From Athripsodes cinereus (lineage: Eukaryota; Arthropoda; Insecta; Trichoptera; Leptoceridae): a stretch of 64,000 nucleotides of DNA. The notes beneath the pieces are model-generated. The model saw only the letters and a list, made by a program, of their open reading frames with translations. It made no database searches and was not told where the DNA came from. Position numbers and translations under genes: made by a program. How positions within the stretch are numbered: the first letter of the stretch is position 1; every line of letters starts with the position of its first letter. Positions 36,371 to 46,933 of this stretch are shown piece after piece. The stretch lies in contig OX388309.1 of assembly GCA_947579605.1 (NCBI GenBank), positions 33,276,237 to 33,340,236 on the forward strand. Direction: 5' to 3'.

Positions 36371-36825
36371 CCCACGAAATGGTGGACTTAACACCCAAAT
36401 TGTGATACCTATACCTACATTGTATAATATAATATCTCACAAGACCATCATGCTATGTAGCCTCTATGTATGTTATGTAGGTATGCACGTATATGCAATA
36501 GACTATACGAGCTACCACTTCCGTAGGTACTTCCGATAAACATTGTGATGGACGTGAACATTGTGAACATTGTTTGATACAAAAATAAAATTAATAATAT
36601 TACACATACGAGAAGACAGAGTGTGGTGATCCCTGAGCAGATGTATCGCGGGGTAGTTATCATACATATGTAGGTATATATAATACTATGTTATGTTACA
36701 TATAATTATGTTGTGATGTGTGATGTGGGTAGCGCCGGTATATCACACCACCTGGAGTAACGGTCGCGTGCCAACTAAAAAAACCAAACACACTATACAT
36801 AGTATATATAGAATCATATTTAGAT

Positions 36826-36826
<1 letters not shown>

Positions 36827-36863
<37 letters not shown>

Positions 36864-36867
36864 ACAC
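36827..36867. repeat. (CA)n microsatellite
   Basis: About 20 CA units with one interruption (CATACACAC). Confidence 0.95.
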
Positions 36868-37559
36868 TGTGAGGGTGGTGTACTAGACAACATATATATA
36901 GGGGAAAGTATGGTATATTGGACCGTTCGTTAAATTGGACCACTTGCATAAAATTGTAATGGAATGTTTTATTAATAAACTTGTAACACTATTATATGTG
37001 AAAGTTTTATGAAATTGGGTTAGTTGGAAGAAATCGCGCCTCTGCGATAAACTCGCGCTCTGTATATTGATTGTATGATTGTCTTTGTTTGAAATAATTT
37101 TTGTGTGAATTTGCTTGTTATCAATGTACAGTAAAGAATAAATAAATAAAAATAAATAAAAATTATAATCTGTTAATAACCTCACTCAAAAAGCATTATT
37201 TGTTTTCCGCCAAAATTATAAAATGTCATGGAGAGAGGAGAATATATTATTTTCATTACACTCATATAATATTGTATCAATTTTTACAAGTGCATAAAAT
37301 TACCTATTTAGGGTTAGTGTGTGGTTTTTGTAATAAATTTAATTTAAAATAAATATTTATAGAATTCACCGCGCATGACATTGTATATTACCTATATTTG
37401 TTAGTTATGTAAAAAAATTAGGATAACAATGAAAAAGACAAAGTTGGTTAAAATGGACCGCTCAAAGTTTGGTAAATTGAACCGGTCCAATTTAACCAAC
37501 AAATTTTTATTTTATTTATTCGTCTTTTAAATACTTTGGTGATTGTTCACATGATTCAA

Positions 37560-37880
37560 TATTTTTAGATAGACAAGATTAAAAAATATTATAAGTGGAA
37601 AACTGAAGATCTACAAAGTGGAAAAACATCGTTTAAGAGTGATGGTATGGGATTAAATGAATGTGCAAGGGAATACAAAATTCTAAAAAAAAATAAAGCG
37701 ACATTTGGATAAATCCAACACATAAATTTTAATGATCTTGTTACCTGTAAAAGTCATCTAAATATTTTTAGCAAGGACAATGAAAACCAACTAGTAAGCC
37801 ACTTATTAATGTTAGAGGAAAGAATATTTGGCTTGACAATTACAGATGTGCGAAAGTTGGCATTTTAAATTGTCGAAAAA
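37560..37880 (+). pseudogene. pogo-type transposase N-terminal remnant
   Basis: Translates as KWKTEDLQSGKTSFKSDGMG then LNECAREYKILK (pipsqueak-type helix-turn-helix with the usual A.EY position), a stop, and then LVSHLLMLEERIFGLTITDV RKLAF followed by a stop (CENPB-type helix-turn-helix, with the L..ME...FGLT..D+R.LA pattern). Interrupted by stops, so nonfunctional. Confidence 0.7.
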
Positions 37881-38352
37881 ATAATAGCCATAATTTTAGA
37901 AGTGGCACAAACAAATAATTCGGTGACAACAGCCAGAATCTACATCAATAAATAGAGCATAAGAGTTAAATAAATACAACATTAATCATGTTTGAATTAT
38001 TATCTAATTTTTTTTATTGTTTTACCGGATTTGGGTGCAGATGACATAACAATCAGATATTATCTCGATTGGGAACCATGTTTACACAATGTAACATTGT
38101 GAAAAATGAAATCGGAAGAAGTGAAAAAGGCATCCCAACGCTTACGAATTGGTTCAAGGCTGGCTGAAGTGATCACTTTTGGTGTCCATGGACAACATAC
38201 ATGGACCAATTCCACCATTTTCACTGTCACGATGTAATGGTAACCAATGGAGAAACGCTTTATTCAAACCATAGAAGCAATCTATTTGGGATCTCATATT
38301 TCAGATCTCAAATGGATCGCAATCTCCCTTTTAAATAGCGCCACAAAATTAA

Positions 38353-41022
38353 CCCAGACAGTCCCAAATAAAAAATTTCGTCTGATTTAGTTTATATTCA
38401 CAAGATTTAATAAAAATGTCATCAAAAAATCATAATTGAAATCAAAATTAAATTACATCAAGCCATTTTTGAGAAAATTGGTGTTCTTTTTTTAGGACAG
38501 TGGGACTATAGGCATGTATGGATGTATGGAAATGAAAACATTCACACAAATTTCTAAATTTATATTTATTCTAGGTTCCTCTATATTCTAACATTTATAC
38601 ATAATGCTTAACAAATATAAAATTTAACATGAAATAAAAAATATGGACATATAAATGGAGACTTATAATAGGTAGGTAGGTATATTATATTCTTTATTCC
38701 TTCTTGTGATAAATTTCAAAACATTTCAAATGCAACGTTATATTACATTTTCTGCACTTTGTTGTTGCTTTTTTATGACAATGTCGGCATCGAGTTTGCT
38801 TCTCTTGCTTTATAAGAACATGATGTATCTCTTGATATCTAGAATCTATATTTTCGAGAAAAGATGTTCGACCTGGATGTGGAAATCTCTTTCTCCCGTA
38901 TAATTCTAATAGCGTCAAAACCAAACGACGTCTAAATGTTAAATGGTCGAATACATTTTTCTTGATACAATGAATTTGCCAAGCATTTTGCTCAGCTGCG
39001 TCTATAGCATGTGCTATTAGGGAGAAATACCATTTTTTGCCTCTGATCGATGTTCTATAGAGACTCATATTCTGATCCGCTCGGTCTACTCCACCCATAA
39101 ATTTATTATACATACGTATTATATGCGGCTGTTTTATATTTACTCTCTGTTTCCTGGCTTGTGAATATCTTTGGACAGTTCCTACTGGATTATAGGACAC
39201 TGCATTACTCGATATAGTCACCACGTTATTGTCATTCCACCTTGTAATGAGTATATCAGTATTTGTTTTTCTATATTCATACGTGCCACGAGGAAGTTTT
39301 TTAAATTCTTTTGAATTAGGAATAGGGCACCTGTGAAGTCTATTTTCCCTTATTGTACCGGTTGCTGAAAATCCATTAGATTTCAATTCTTCTAAAAGAT
39401 GAATGCTGGTAAAGAAATTATCAAAATAAAAATGGTAACCAAAATCTCCAAGAGATCTTAAAATCTCGCTGTAGGACAAAACAACAGATCCTCCCACGCC
39501 GAATTTTTTTTGTCGGGCGCTCTTATTATTGTAAGCAGCTCCTTGATAGGGATCCATATTTACAATATATCCTCTACTGGTTGTTCCTGTCCATAACTTG
39601 AACCCATACCTGATGGGTTTCCCTTTTATGAATTGCTTTGCTCCATGTTTTCCATAATAAGGAACCATTGATTCATCAATCGAATGGTTTTCCTCGTGAG
39701 GTGCATGATCTAAAAACCTCTTATTTATTATATTATATAGTGGCCGGATTTTACTAAACCGATCACTATGATCAAGTTCATTATTATTACAAACATGTAT
39801 GTTTGACATGATGTGCTGAAATCTGTTCCTACTCATCGACATTGAGACAAGTTCATTGTGGCAATCTGGCTGGGTATCCCAATAAAGTTTTTTTCTAGGA
39901 ACATCGACATATCCACTTAAAAGAAATATTCCTATAAAACACATGATCTCTTGTTCAGTTATGTCATTTTCTCTATTTCTGCTTGCTGCATATTTATTTG
40001 TATACTCGGTAATCATTGTAATGACCTCATTATCAAAAAATAAATTGAAAAGTTCCAAGGGTGTTAAATTGTTTTCCGCCGAATGCATAGGTTTCCACTC
40101 AATATTATTTGTCGAAATATCTTGCTTTTTCCACTTATAATTTCTATCTATCTTCCTAGGCAACTCTTCAGTATCTCGAGATCTTCTATGCAACATACGC
40201 AACCCAGCGGGAGCTCTTAACTGACTACCTGGAACGTTATCCAATACTGGAGATTCTTCATCACCTGAATCTTCATCGGTTAAGTCATTACATGCATTTG
40301 TTGGTGGTAATAACGTTATATCAATGGTGCTTTCTTCCATATTTTCAATTTCATCTTCGTTTCCTTGAATGATCTCCAGAACCTCGTACATTGATAGGCC
40401 CCTTAAAAAAATTGTATAATAATGATACCTATGTAACAAAAAGATTTTTGTATGGCGTCCTAGAACTGACAATGAAAGAAAAAATGTGTCTGTAGACCCC
40501 AAACAACGACTGATGATGATGAAAAATACATATAATGTAACTTTCAATATATTTTGTGATGTAAAATAAAAAAAAACAGTTTAACAGACTACTTGAAAAT
40601 GCAGTACATTGATGCCCATAGTCCCACTGGACTAAAATAAGGACACCGAACTTTATGTCAATATATCTTTGAAATAAAATATGTAACAATAAATATAAAT
40701 GTAAGGTTTTATAAAATGATAATTTTAAAAGTAAGATTCAGTATAAAAATCAAATTATATTACAAACTCAAAATATTATACTTACTTTTCTAACGGAATG
40801 TCGTAAAAATCCATCTTAAAAATTATCGTTCAAATTAGATGTGTTCAAAATGGCGACTGTCAAGAAACTGATAGATTAAATATGTCAAAATCAATAAAGC
40901 CAACCTTAGAAAACACAAATATGGTGTTACCAGTGGAAAAAAAAATGTCTACACATGTTAAAATTTCTTGTTTAGTGAAACATGTCTACTGTTCTTTTTT
41001 TAGGACAGTGGGATCATCTGGG
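38353..41022 (-). mobile_element. piggyBac element, 2.67 kb, TTAA target
   Basis: Flanked by TTAA at 38349-38352 and 41023-41026. The left end reads CCCAGACAGTCCC, and the right end, complemented, CCCAGATGATCCC (10 of 13 bases shared). Subterminal copies of GGACAGTGGGA occur near both ends (38496-38506 and 41003-41013) and, inverted, inside the transposase intron near 40621-40632. It sits inside the pogo-like relic. It carries one spliced transposase gene with no lesion seen. Confidence 0.93.
38694..40814 (-). CDS. piggyBac transposase, two exons, apparently intact
   Basis: DDE_Tnp_1_7-family transposase that excises and inserts the element at TTAA. The open frame at 38694-40547 begins in an intron. 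A better model starts at the ATG at 40814: exon 1 40786-40814 (MDFYDIPLE plus two bases, donor GTAAGT), intron 40402-40785, exon 2 38694-40401 (acceptor TTTTTTAAG), giving 578 residues, the usual size. The N-terminus is acidic. The catalytic Asp triad is visible in IDESMVPYYGKHG, HFYFDNFFTS and MGGVDRADQNMSLYR. The C-terminus ends in a Cys/His cluster (CRHCHKKATTKCRKC, HLKC) like the piggyBac zinc finger. No stop or frameshift in exon 2, so possible activity is inferred. Confidence 0.9.
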
Positions 41023-41442
41023 TTAAGTTCAATACTTTATCGTCTGCTAGTTCGATCAGCCAGCAACAGATGTTTAGAATATTCACATTTATTTTTTATT
41101 GTTTAACCGGATTTGTTAAACAAATCCTTTGCTTTAAAAAATAAAAAATAATACCTTATTTCCTTCTAAAACATATATCAAGAACTTTTAAACAATACCC
41201 TTAATTGATAGATATAATTACTCATTAAGTCCAATTTATCAGACCGGTCGGCTACATTGGACCGATTGACAGTTTTTAGTTTTACTCATTTTTAATATAC
41301 AATTATGTTTCAATTAATAAAGTTTTATTATTTGGAAATCTCCATTCTTTTAATGTAAGAAAACCATTTTAGTGCAGAGTTAAAAACTTTTGAGAAAATT
41401 GATTTTTCCCAAAAGTGGTCCAATTTAACTTACTTTCCCCTA

Positions 41443-42057
41443 TATATATCTACCTAATTTAATATGCCTAGTAGATACGTTTAGATAGAAACTTAATTAT
41501 TATTTTTGGCACAAATCAGCCCATCAAGGTTGAGTTGCCTTATAAATTAAAAAAATAAAATTATTTAGTACAATTGAATAGGTATCTATGGACATCTCGG
41601 TATAGGATAGGATGGGTAGGTACCTAACTACGATATTATTATGCGAGATGTTTAATGTGTAGAAATTATATTATGTACCTATGTAACAACAATATTTATT
41701 GTGAAAAAATGAAACAAGTGGATTCGTGTATACCTACACATTACTACCTATAGACACTGTACGCTGTAGTATGTAGATACTGTACTCATCTATAATAGTT
41801 AGAGATATTAAATTTTATTTTATTTTGAGATATTTTTGTTTGTGTATTGTTTATTCTTGAACATGTAAAAGGCTCACGCCGTGGATTGTGAAATAAATTA
41901 AATAAGTAGGTACCTATCTAGATGGCAACGCACTTATACCTATACAGTAGTAGTATAACTAGCTCATACACATTGTTTCACATTTGGTATTTTATAATAT
42001 CATTCCTTTTAGATGAATGCGGGCACCACGATCTTTTCTTACATTATACTTACATAC
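41443..42057. other. AT-rich DNA, nothing supported
   Basis: Intron-like DNA with TAGGTACC words only. Confidence 0.4.
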
Positions 42058-42631
42058 CAGTGGCGTATCTTCCATACAAGCTCAAAATCTGGGCTTTACC
42101 TGAGTTTTTCAAGCGTTAAAATAATAAAAAGACGATAAAAGCAAACACAATAACGATTCGAAAAAAATCATTTCAGGAGACTTTAATTTAAATTACAAGA
42201 TGTAAGTTTTAACGTTTTGTCTTGTTTCTACTGTGATTGCTAACGGGCCTTTTTTCTGTTATATTTCTGGTTTCGTTATCACAGCACTGATACGCTTTGA
42301 TTACTAGGACACGCTAAACATAAATGATGTGCATATCTTTAGTATTATTTCACGAATGCATCGGTGTTCGTTAAATCACAGAAGTTAAGCGATATTGTAT
42401 AGAGAGGTTAGTACCTACTTGGATGGGTGGCCATGTAATAAAGCGTTAGATTTATATTCCTACCTATTTTATTATTCTTATAATTAAATTGTATTATTAT
42501 ATTTTTTATCATCGTGTTATACATAGTAGAAGTTTTTTTTCATATTAAACTTTCACATACTTTTTATTAGTACTGTTTATATTCTTTTTGTTTGGGGGAT
42601 TCCCAGTATGAAAACTGTAGACACGCCGCTG
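42058..42631. mobile_element. Short inverted-repeat element (hAT-like nonautonomous)
   Basis: Starts CAGTGGCGT and ends ACGCCGCTG, flanked by near-identical 8-mers TTACATAC (42050-42057) and CAACATAC (42632-42639). No coding capacity. Contains the 5S rRNA-like segment at 42350-42440. Terminal style shared with 48466-48905. Confidence 0.55.
42350..42440 (+). pseudogene. 5S rRNA-derived segment
   Basis: Order and spacing of eukaryotic 5S rRNA are preserved: a GAATGCATCGGTGTTCGT block, ATCACAGAAGTTAAGC (box A/IE region), GGTTAGTACCTACTTGGATG (box C region), then GGTGGCC. The first third and the closing stem are missing or diverged, and bases inside the internal promoter differ. It is a 5S pseudogene or the head of a 5S-derived SINE, not a working rRNA gene. 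Confidence 0.72.
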
Positions 42632-42639
42632 CAACATAC

Positions 42640-44054
42640 ATCTATTTATACATAAGCAGGTACCTACTACATATATATAAGTAGGTAAGTACCCTGCACA
42701 TATCAGTAGGTATAGTTATAAGATATCGACCGTTTTTATTTACAAAAATATCTACCCGTAGATAATATTATTTTATAGAAGATAAGTAGGTATACCTACT
42801 ACATTTATATCTACTTATATTGTAGGTTATTATACAATCATATTGCTTGTCAATGTGCAACCGTCGATACTCAGTTTGTAAGTTACTTATAGGTACTTAC
42901 TTACCTAATACTTTATGATGATATGCAGATCCTATATCTCTATAGATTATGTATACGTCTTGGTAGGTACCTACATGAATTACACCGTATTATTTTTACT
43001 GTCATTAAGTTGGCTATTGTACGGAAATCCATCACACCTAATGATTGTCTATATGGTAGGTATATTGTTTCCTATAGGTAATTTGTATAGAGGTAGGTAC
43101 CTACTTGCCTAATGATGCACACAAAGTGAGAGGAGCACCTCTTGTGGGTAGGTAGCTGCCTATACGCCTACCCTATCTTATCCTGTACTATGTCAGCACA
43201 CCGTGGGAATATTCCTGTCACACCGAGTGTGTGTGTGTGTGTGTGTGTGTAATACAATCACAGAGGTAGGTACCGACCTAGTACCTACATACAACTTATA
43301 GGTAGGTAAGTATACGCAGTTACATTGTTCCCATAGTGCGTGTCCATAATACAGTATTATCACAACTCATTATAGAGTACCTATAGTTATCAGGCGGGGG
43401 TGATTATACGGTGATTTAATAAAACACCTGTCCCATCCGCAAGCACCTCCTCCTCACACAGGAAGATAATAAATAATAATTATATTAACAAAACTATTTA
43501 CTCAGTAGTAGGTAGGTACATAATATATTATATTATAATTATAGCGCATATCACAACACCAGTGTGGTAGACGAATCCCGGTGCATATTTTAATGTCTTG
43601 TGTAATTATATATTGTTACGAAATTGTGAATATCAATATTTCAATAAATGAGAGATCGAGGAATAATAATTGAGATGGTGATACCTATGTAACTATCGAG
43701 TGATTTGGGTAAACATAAAATAAAGTAGTCATCCAACATAATATATGTACCTACACCTATACCTACCCCTTGTATGTAGGTATAACATTGCCGAGAAAAA
43801 TAGTCGATACCTACTTACTAACGAACGAAATAATGTGTGTGCTGAGTGCAGCACCTGCCCCCCCCCCTATACCACCATACACTCGCAGTGCGTTGACAAA
43901 GCAATTTATAATAATATTATTGTTTAACGGATTTTCATTTCACCCCACAGCCCTCCCCGATAGCTGATGTTCCCATACAACATAGAATAGGCCCGGGCAC
44001 ATTAGGTATAAATGTATATTATGTATGTATGGTGGTACATATTAATATCTTCAA
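42640..44054. other. AT-rich DNA with a (GT)n tract, no gene
   Basis: Contains (GT)n at 43226-43250 and many GGTAGGTACC words. Small frames at 42915 and 43745-43967 have no support. Confidence 0.45.
43226..43250. repeat. (GT)n microsatellite
   Basis: Uninterrupted GT run of about 12 units. Confidence 0.95.
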
Positions 44055-44067
44055 TACATCCACATAT

Positions 44068-46074
44068 ATATAATGAGTTACAATCCATTGGATTGGTCTG
44101 CAACGAGTTTGGTTTTTATTCTCCATTCGTCTCTATTCTCAGCCAGTCTTTTCAGCTCTACGTATGAGCCACAGTTCATGTCCCTTTTCAGTTGGTCCAT
44201 ATATTTTTATTAAAATAACATTTTTTTTAAATTGTTGAATGGAATAATTCATAATCCAATGATTTTGACAGAGCTGTCATTTTACGTACCACACTCCTAC
44301 AATAGATCGCGGGGCATTTGTTGTTCTATCCTACCCATGGAAGAACGAATTTGGCGATGAATTCTCCGGCCAACAGAGCAATGGTATTTTTTAATTTGTT
44401 GGCTCAGAACTGTGACATATTTTCTCTGTCCTACAGAGAGTTCGTTGCCTTAATTGAGGCAACGAGCATTCTGTGGTGATCTTTTGTTTGCTTGTTTGTT
44501 TTTGTTTTAAATATTATGAATATTGTGTTGCTATGTATAAATTGTATCTCTTTGCACATCGCATTGGCCTAAAGCTGTAATGATGTGCAAAGGAAATTTA
44601 AAGAGAATAATAATAATAATAATAATAATAATATGCGTCTCTTGGTCGGCCTCTGCCATTTGTCCCCTCGGTCTTACCCTCCGCGATGGCGATGAGTAGT
44701 CCTGGGTGCCTGATGTTGTGGCCAATCCAGTTAGCTCGTTGTTGGCTGATTCTCTTAAGGAGTTGCCTTTTTTCGCCTACCCTGGATAATACTTCTTCGT
44801 TTTCGACGTGCTCCGACCAATGGATCTTAAGCATGCGTCTGTAGCACCACATTTCAAAGGCCGCCAACCGTCCGCTTTCACTCTTGCTGATGGTCCATGT
44901 CTCACAACCATAAAGCAGAATGCTCCATACAAAGGCTTTAGTAAGGTTCTTCCTTACGCTTAAGTCAATATTTGGGGATTCCAATATCTTTGATTTTTTG
45001 TTAAAGGCAATCCTTGCCTGGTTTATTCTGCTTACAATTTCTGCTTTGGAACGTCCATCCTGGTTTATTCTGCTGCCCAGGTACACGAATTCACTTACTT
45101 GTTTGATGCTCACTCCATTTATGGCAATGTTCGCAGTCGCTTCCTCTCTTCCAACGACCATACATTTTGTTTTTTCTTTATTTATTTTCATGTTGTACTT
45201 TGACAACAGTAGGTATACTTTCCATTTTTCCTAAGGCTTCGTTCAGCTCCATCTCGGAGTCTGCGAGCAGTGCTATGTCGTCAGCATATCTTATCATGTC
45301 GACCTTTTTCCCATTTGTTTTTACTCCTGTCCAGTTCTTCATTTCTTCTCTCAGTTCATCAATGGCTCGCTGTATATAGCAGTTAAAGAGAGCTGGCGAC
45401 ATTGAGCATCCTTGTCTTACGCCTTGTTCGACCCTTGCTTCTGCGCAGCTTTCTCCGCTTTTAATCACAGCCATTTCGTTCTTGTATAAGCTCCAGATTG
45501 CTCTTCTGTCTTTATAACTCATTCCTATCTGGTTTAGGGTGTTAAAAAGTTGTTCCCATTCTACTTTATCGAATGCTTTTTCAAGGTCGATGAATGCTAT
45601 ATACCTATGTGTTTTTATTAATTGTTATTCTCTTTTCTAGAGTAAGTCTGAGACTCAGAATTGCATCTCGAAAGTGTTTCGTTGATTTTATTTTCCGCCC
45701 TTTTCATTATAATGTTGGTGAGTATCTTAGAAGCGTGTGATATCATGCTTAAAGTTCGGTGTTCGCACTTTGTCGTGCCTGCTTTCTTAGAAAGCGCTCG
45801 TATCAGACATTTGACAAAGTCCTCAGGTATCTCTCCTGTGTCGTATATTTTGCAGACAAGCTTATACAATGTATCAAGCATGCCTTTTCCCGTGCATTTA
45901 AGCGGCTCTGATGGAATCAGGTCAATACCTGGTGCTTTGCCGTCTTTCAACTTTGCTGAGCCAATATCAAATTCACTTCTTAAGATGTCATTTCCATTAT
46001 TTTCTACGTCATATTCTGCTTCTAGTGCTTTGCTTTCCTGGACTATGTTCTTTCCTTTGTACAATTGTTCTAGG
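44068..46074 (-). mobile_element. 5'-truncated LINE with 13-bp target duplication, itself interrupted
   Basis: Flanked by TACATCCACATAT at 44055-44067 and 46075-46087. Minus-strand protein pieces follow LINE order: finger region 45618-46085 (LKDGKAPGIDLIPSE, SKILTNIIMKR), catalytic region 45178-45522 (QGVRQGCSMSPALFN, YADDIALLA), thumb and tail 44638-45206 (LLYGCETWTI, RANWIGHNIRH, GRGRPRD), and the last codons at 44072-44200 (LKRLAENRDEW ... SNGL, stop). Frameshifts separate the pieces, and a plus-strand repeat with an (AAT)n tail (44201-44633) is inserted just after the GRGRPRDA codons. The motif set is RTE-like. Inactive. Confidence 0.85.
44201..44633 (+). repeat. Retroposon-like repeat B inserted in the LINE, (AAT)n tail
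   Basis: Shares with 51200-51580 the words TACCACACTCCTACAATA, GCATTTGTTGTTCTATCCTA, TTGGCTCAGAACTGTGA and, at the end, GATGTGCAAAGG.AATTTAAAGAGAATAAT. Ends in a simple (AAT)n tail, so it is probably a retroposed element. No open frame. Removing it brings the two LINE halves back into register. Confidence 0.78.
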
Positions 46075-46087
46075 TACATCCACATAT

Positions 46088-46799
46088 GTATAAGTATATC
46101 TAATAATCACAGTAAAGTTTTACGGTAGGTACTTACATATTATGTACAGTTCTACCTATGTAGGTAGGTACTTCCAGTTACATGTAAAACAATAGGAATT
46201 TTATATAATTCAGTAGGCTCACTGTATCCCTGTAAGGACTGTATGAGGTATACTAATTTGAGGTTGTAGCTATAGTTATATGTAACATACTTACTTACCT
46301 ATCAATACACTACACTGTAGGTAGGTACCTACCACTACCAACACAACATACTATATCCACCCTGTAGGTAGGTATATAATATACATATCACTCACGTAAC
46401 TACTTATTTATAATCCACTTTTAGAGAAGAACCCTAACAAGTGACCATAGTGCATGTGATTTAATTTAACTTAATAAGTGTACCTACATTATAATAGTAT
46501 TGTGTAATTTTAATAGTAGGTAGGTAGGTACCTACCTATAATGTATATAGGTATAGTAGGTACCTACCTATTGATGGTTACTAGTTGACTGAATAACTGA
46601 GAGGTAGGTATAGTCCATCACGTTGCTTATGAACTTAGTTTATGCTTAGTTGTCACTTTCATTATTAATCTGATATAGCTAGGTAGGTACCTACCAATAT
46701 ACCTACACACAATTCTGTTAGACATAGGTACATATCTATAAGGTAAAATAATATCACATACACACATATAAGACAATAACATCATTAAATCAGCAGTGA
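46088..46799. other. AT-rich DNA before insc exon 1, nothing supported
   Basis: Dense in GGTAGGTACCTACC palindromes (46317-46330, 46517-46535, 46557-46570, 46682-46695). Confidence 0.45.
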
Positions 46800-46905
46800 T
46801 GAGGCAAATGCCACCCATCCTAATTGGCTTAATATTTTATTAACACTGAGATGATAACATTTTGCATGCAGTTATTCTGCTGGCTACTCCACAGTATTTA
46901 AACTG
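46800..46905 (+). repeat. SINE-like family copy just upstream of insc exon 1
   Basis: From a TCAGCAGTGATGAGGC core through CCACCCATCCTAATTGGCTT to CTGCTGGCTACTCCACAG. It ends about 25 bases before the insc exon 1 acceptor, so it lies where the branch point would be expected. Confidence 0.65.
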
Positions 46906-46933
46906 ATTTGAGTTTACTTCTTTGTTCCAGGAC

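Larger units (their letters stand above)
36901..41440. mobile_element. pogo-like DNA transposon relic, split by a piggyBac insertion
   Basis: Inverted termini: GGGGAAAGTATGG at 36901, and at the right end the complement reads GGGGAAAGTAAGTTAAATTG from 41440. Flanking TA on both sides (36899-36900, 41441-41442) is the pogo/Tc1/mariner target. A subterminal word TTAAATTGGACC recurs in both orientations. Without the piggyBac insert the element is about 1.87 kb. A broken psq/CENPB-type DNA-binding region lies at 37560-37880. The catalytic part is not recognisable. Confidence 0.82.

Noticed and set aside
40402..40547. N-terminal 49 codons of the piggyBac frame beginning at the Met at 40547
   Set aside because: The segment is hydrophobic, lies in an intron with good splice sites, and the spliced model yields the normal protein size.
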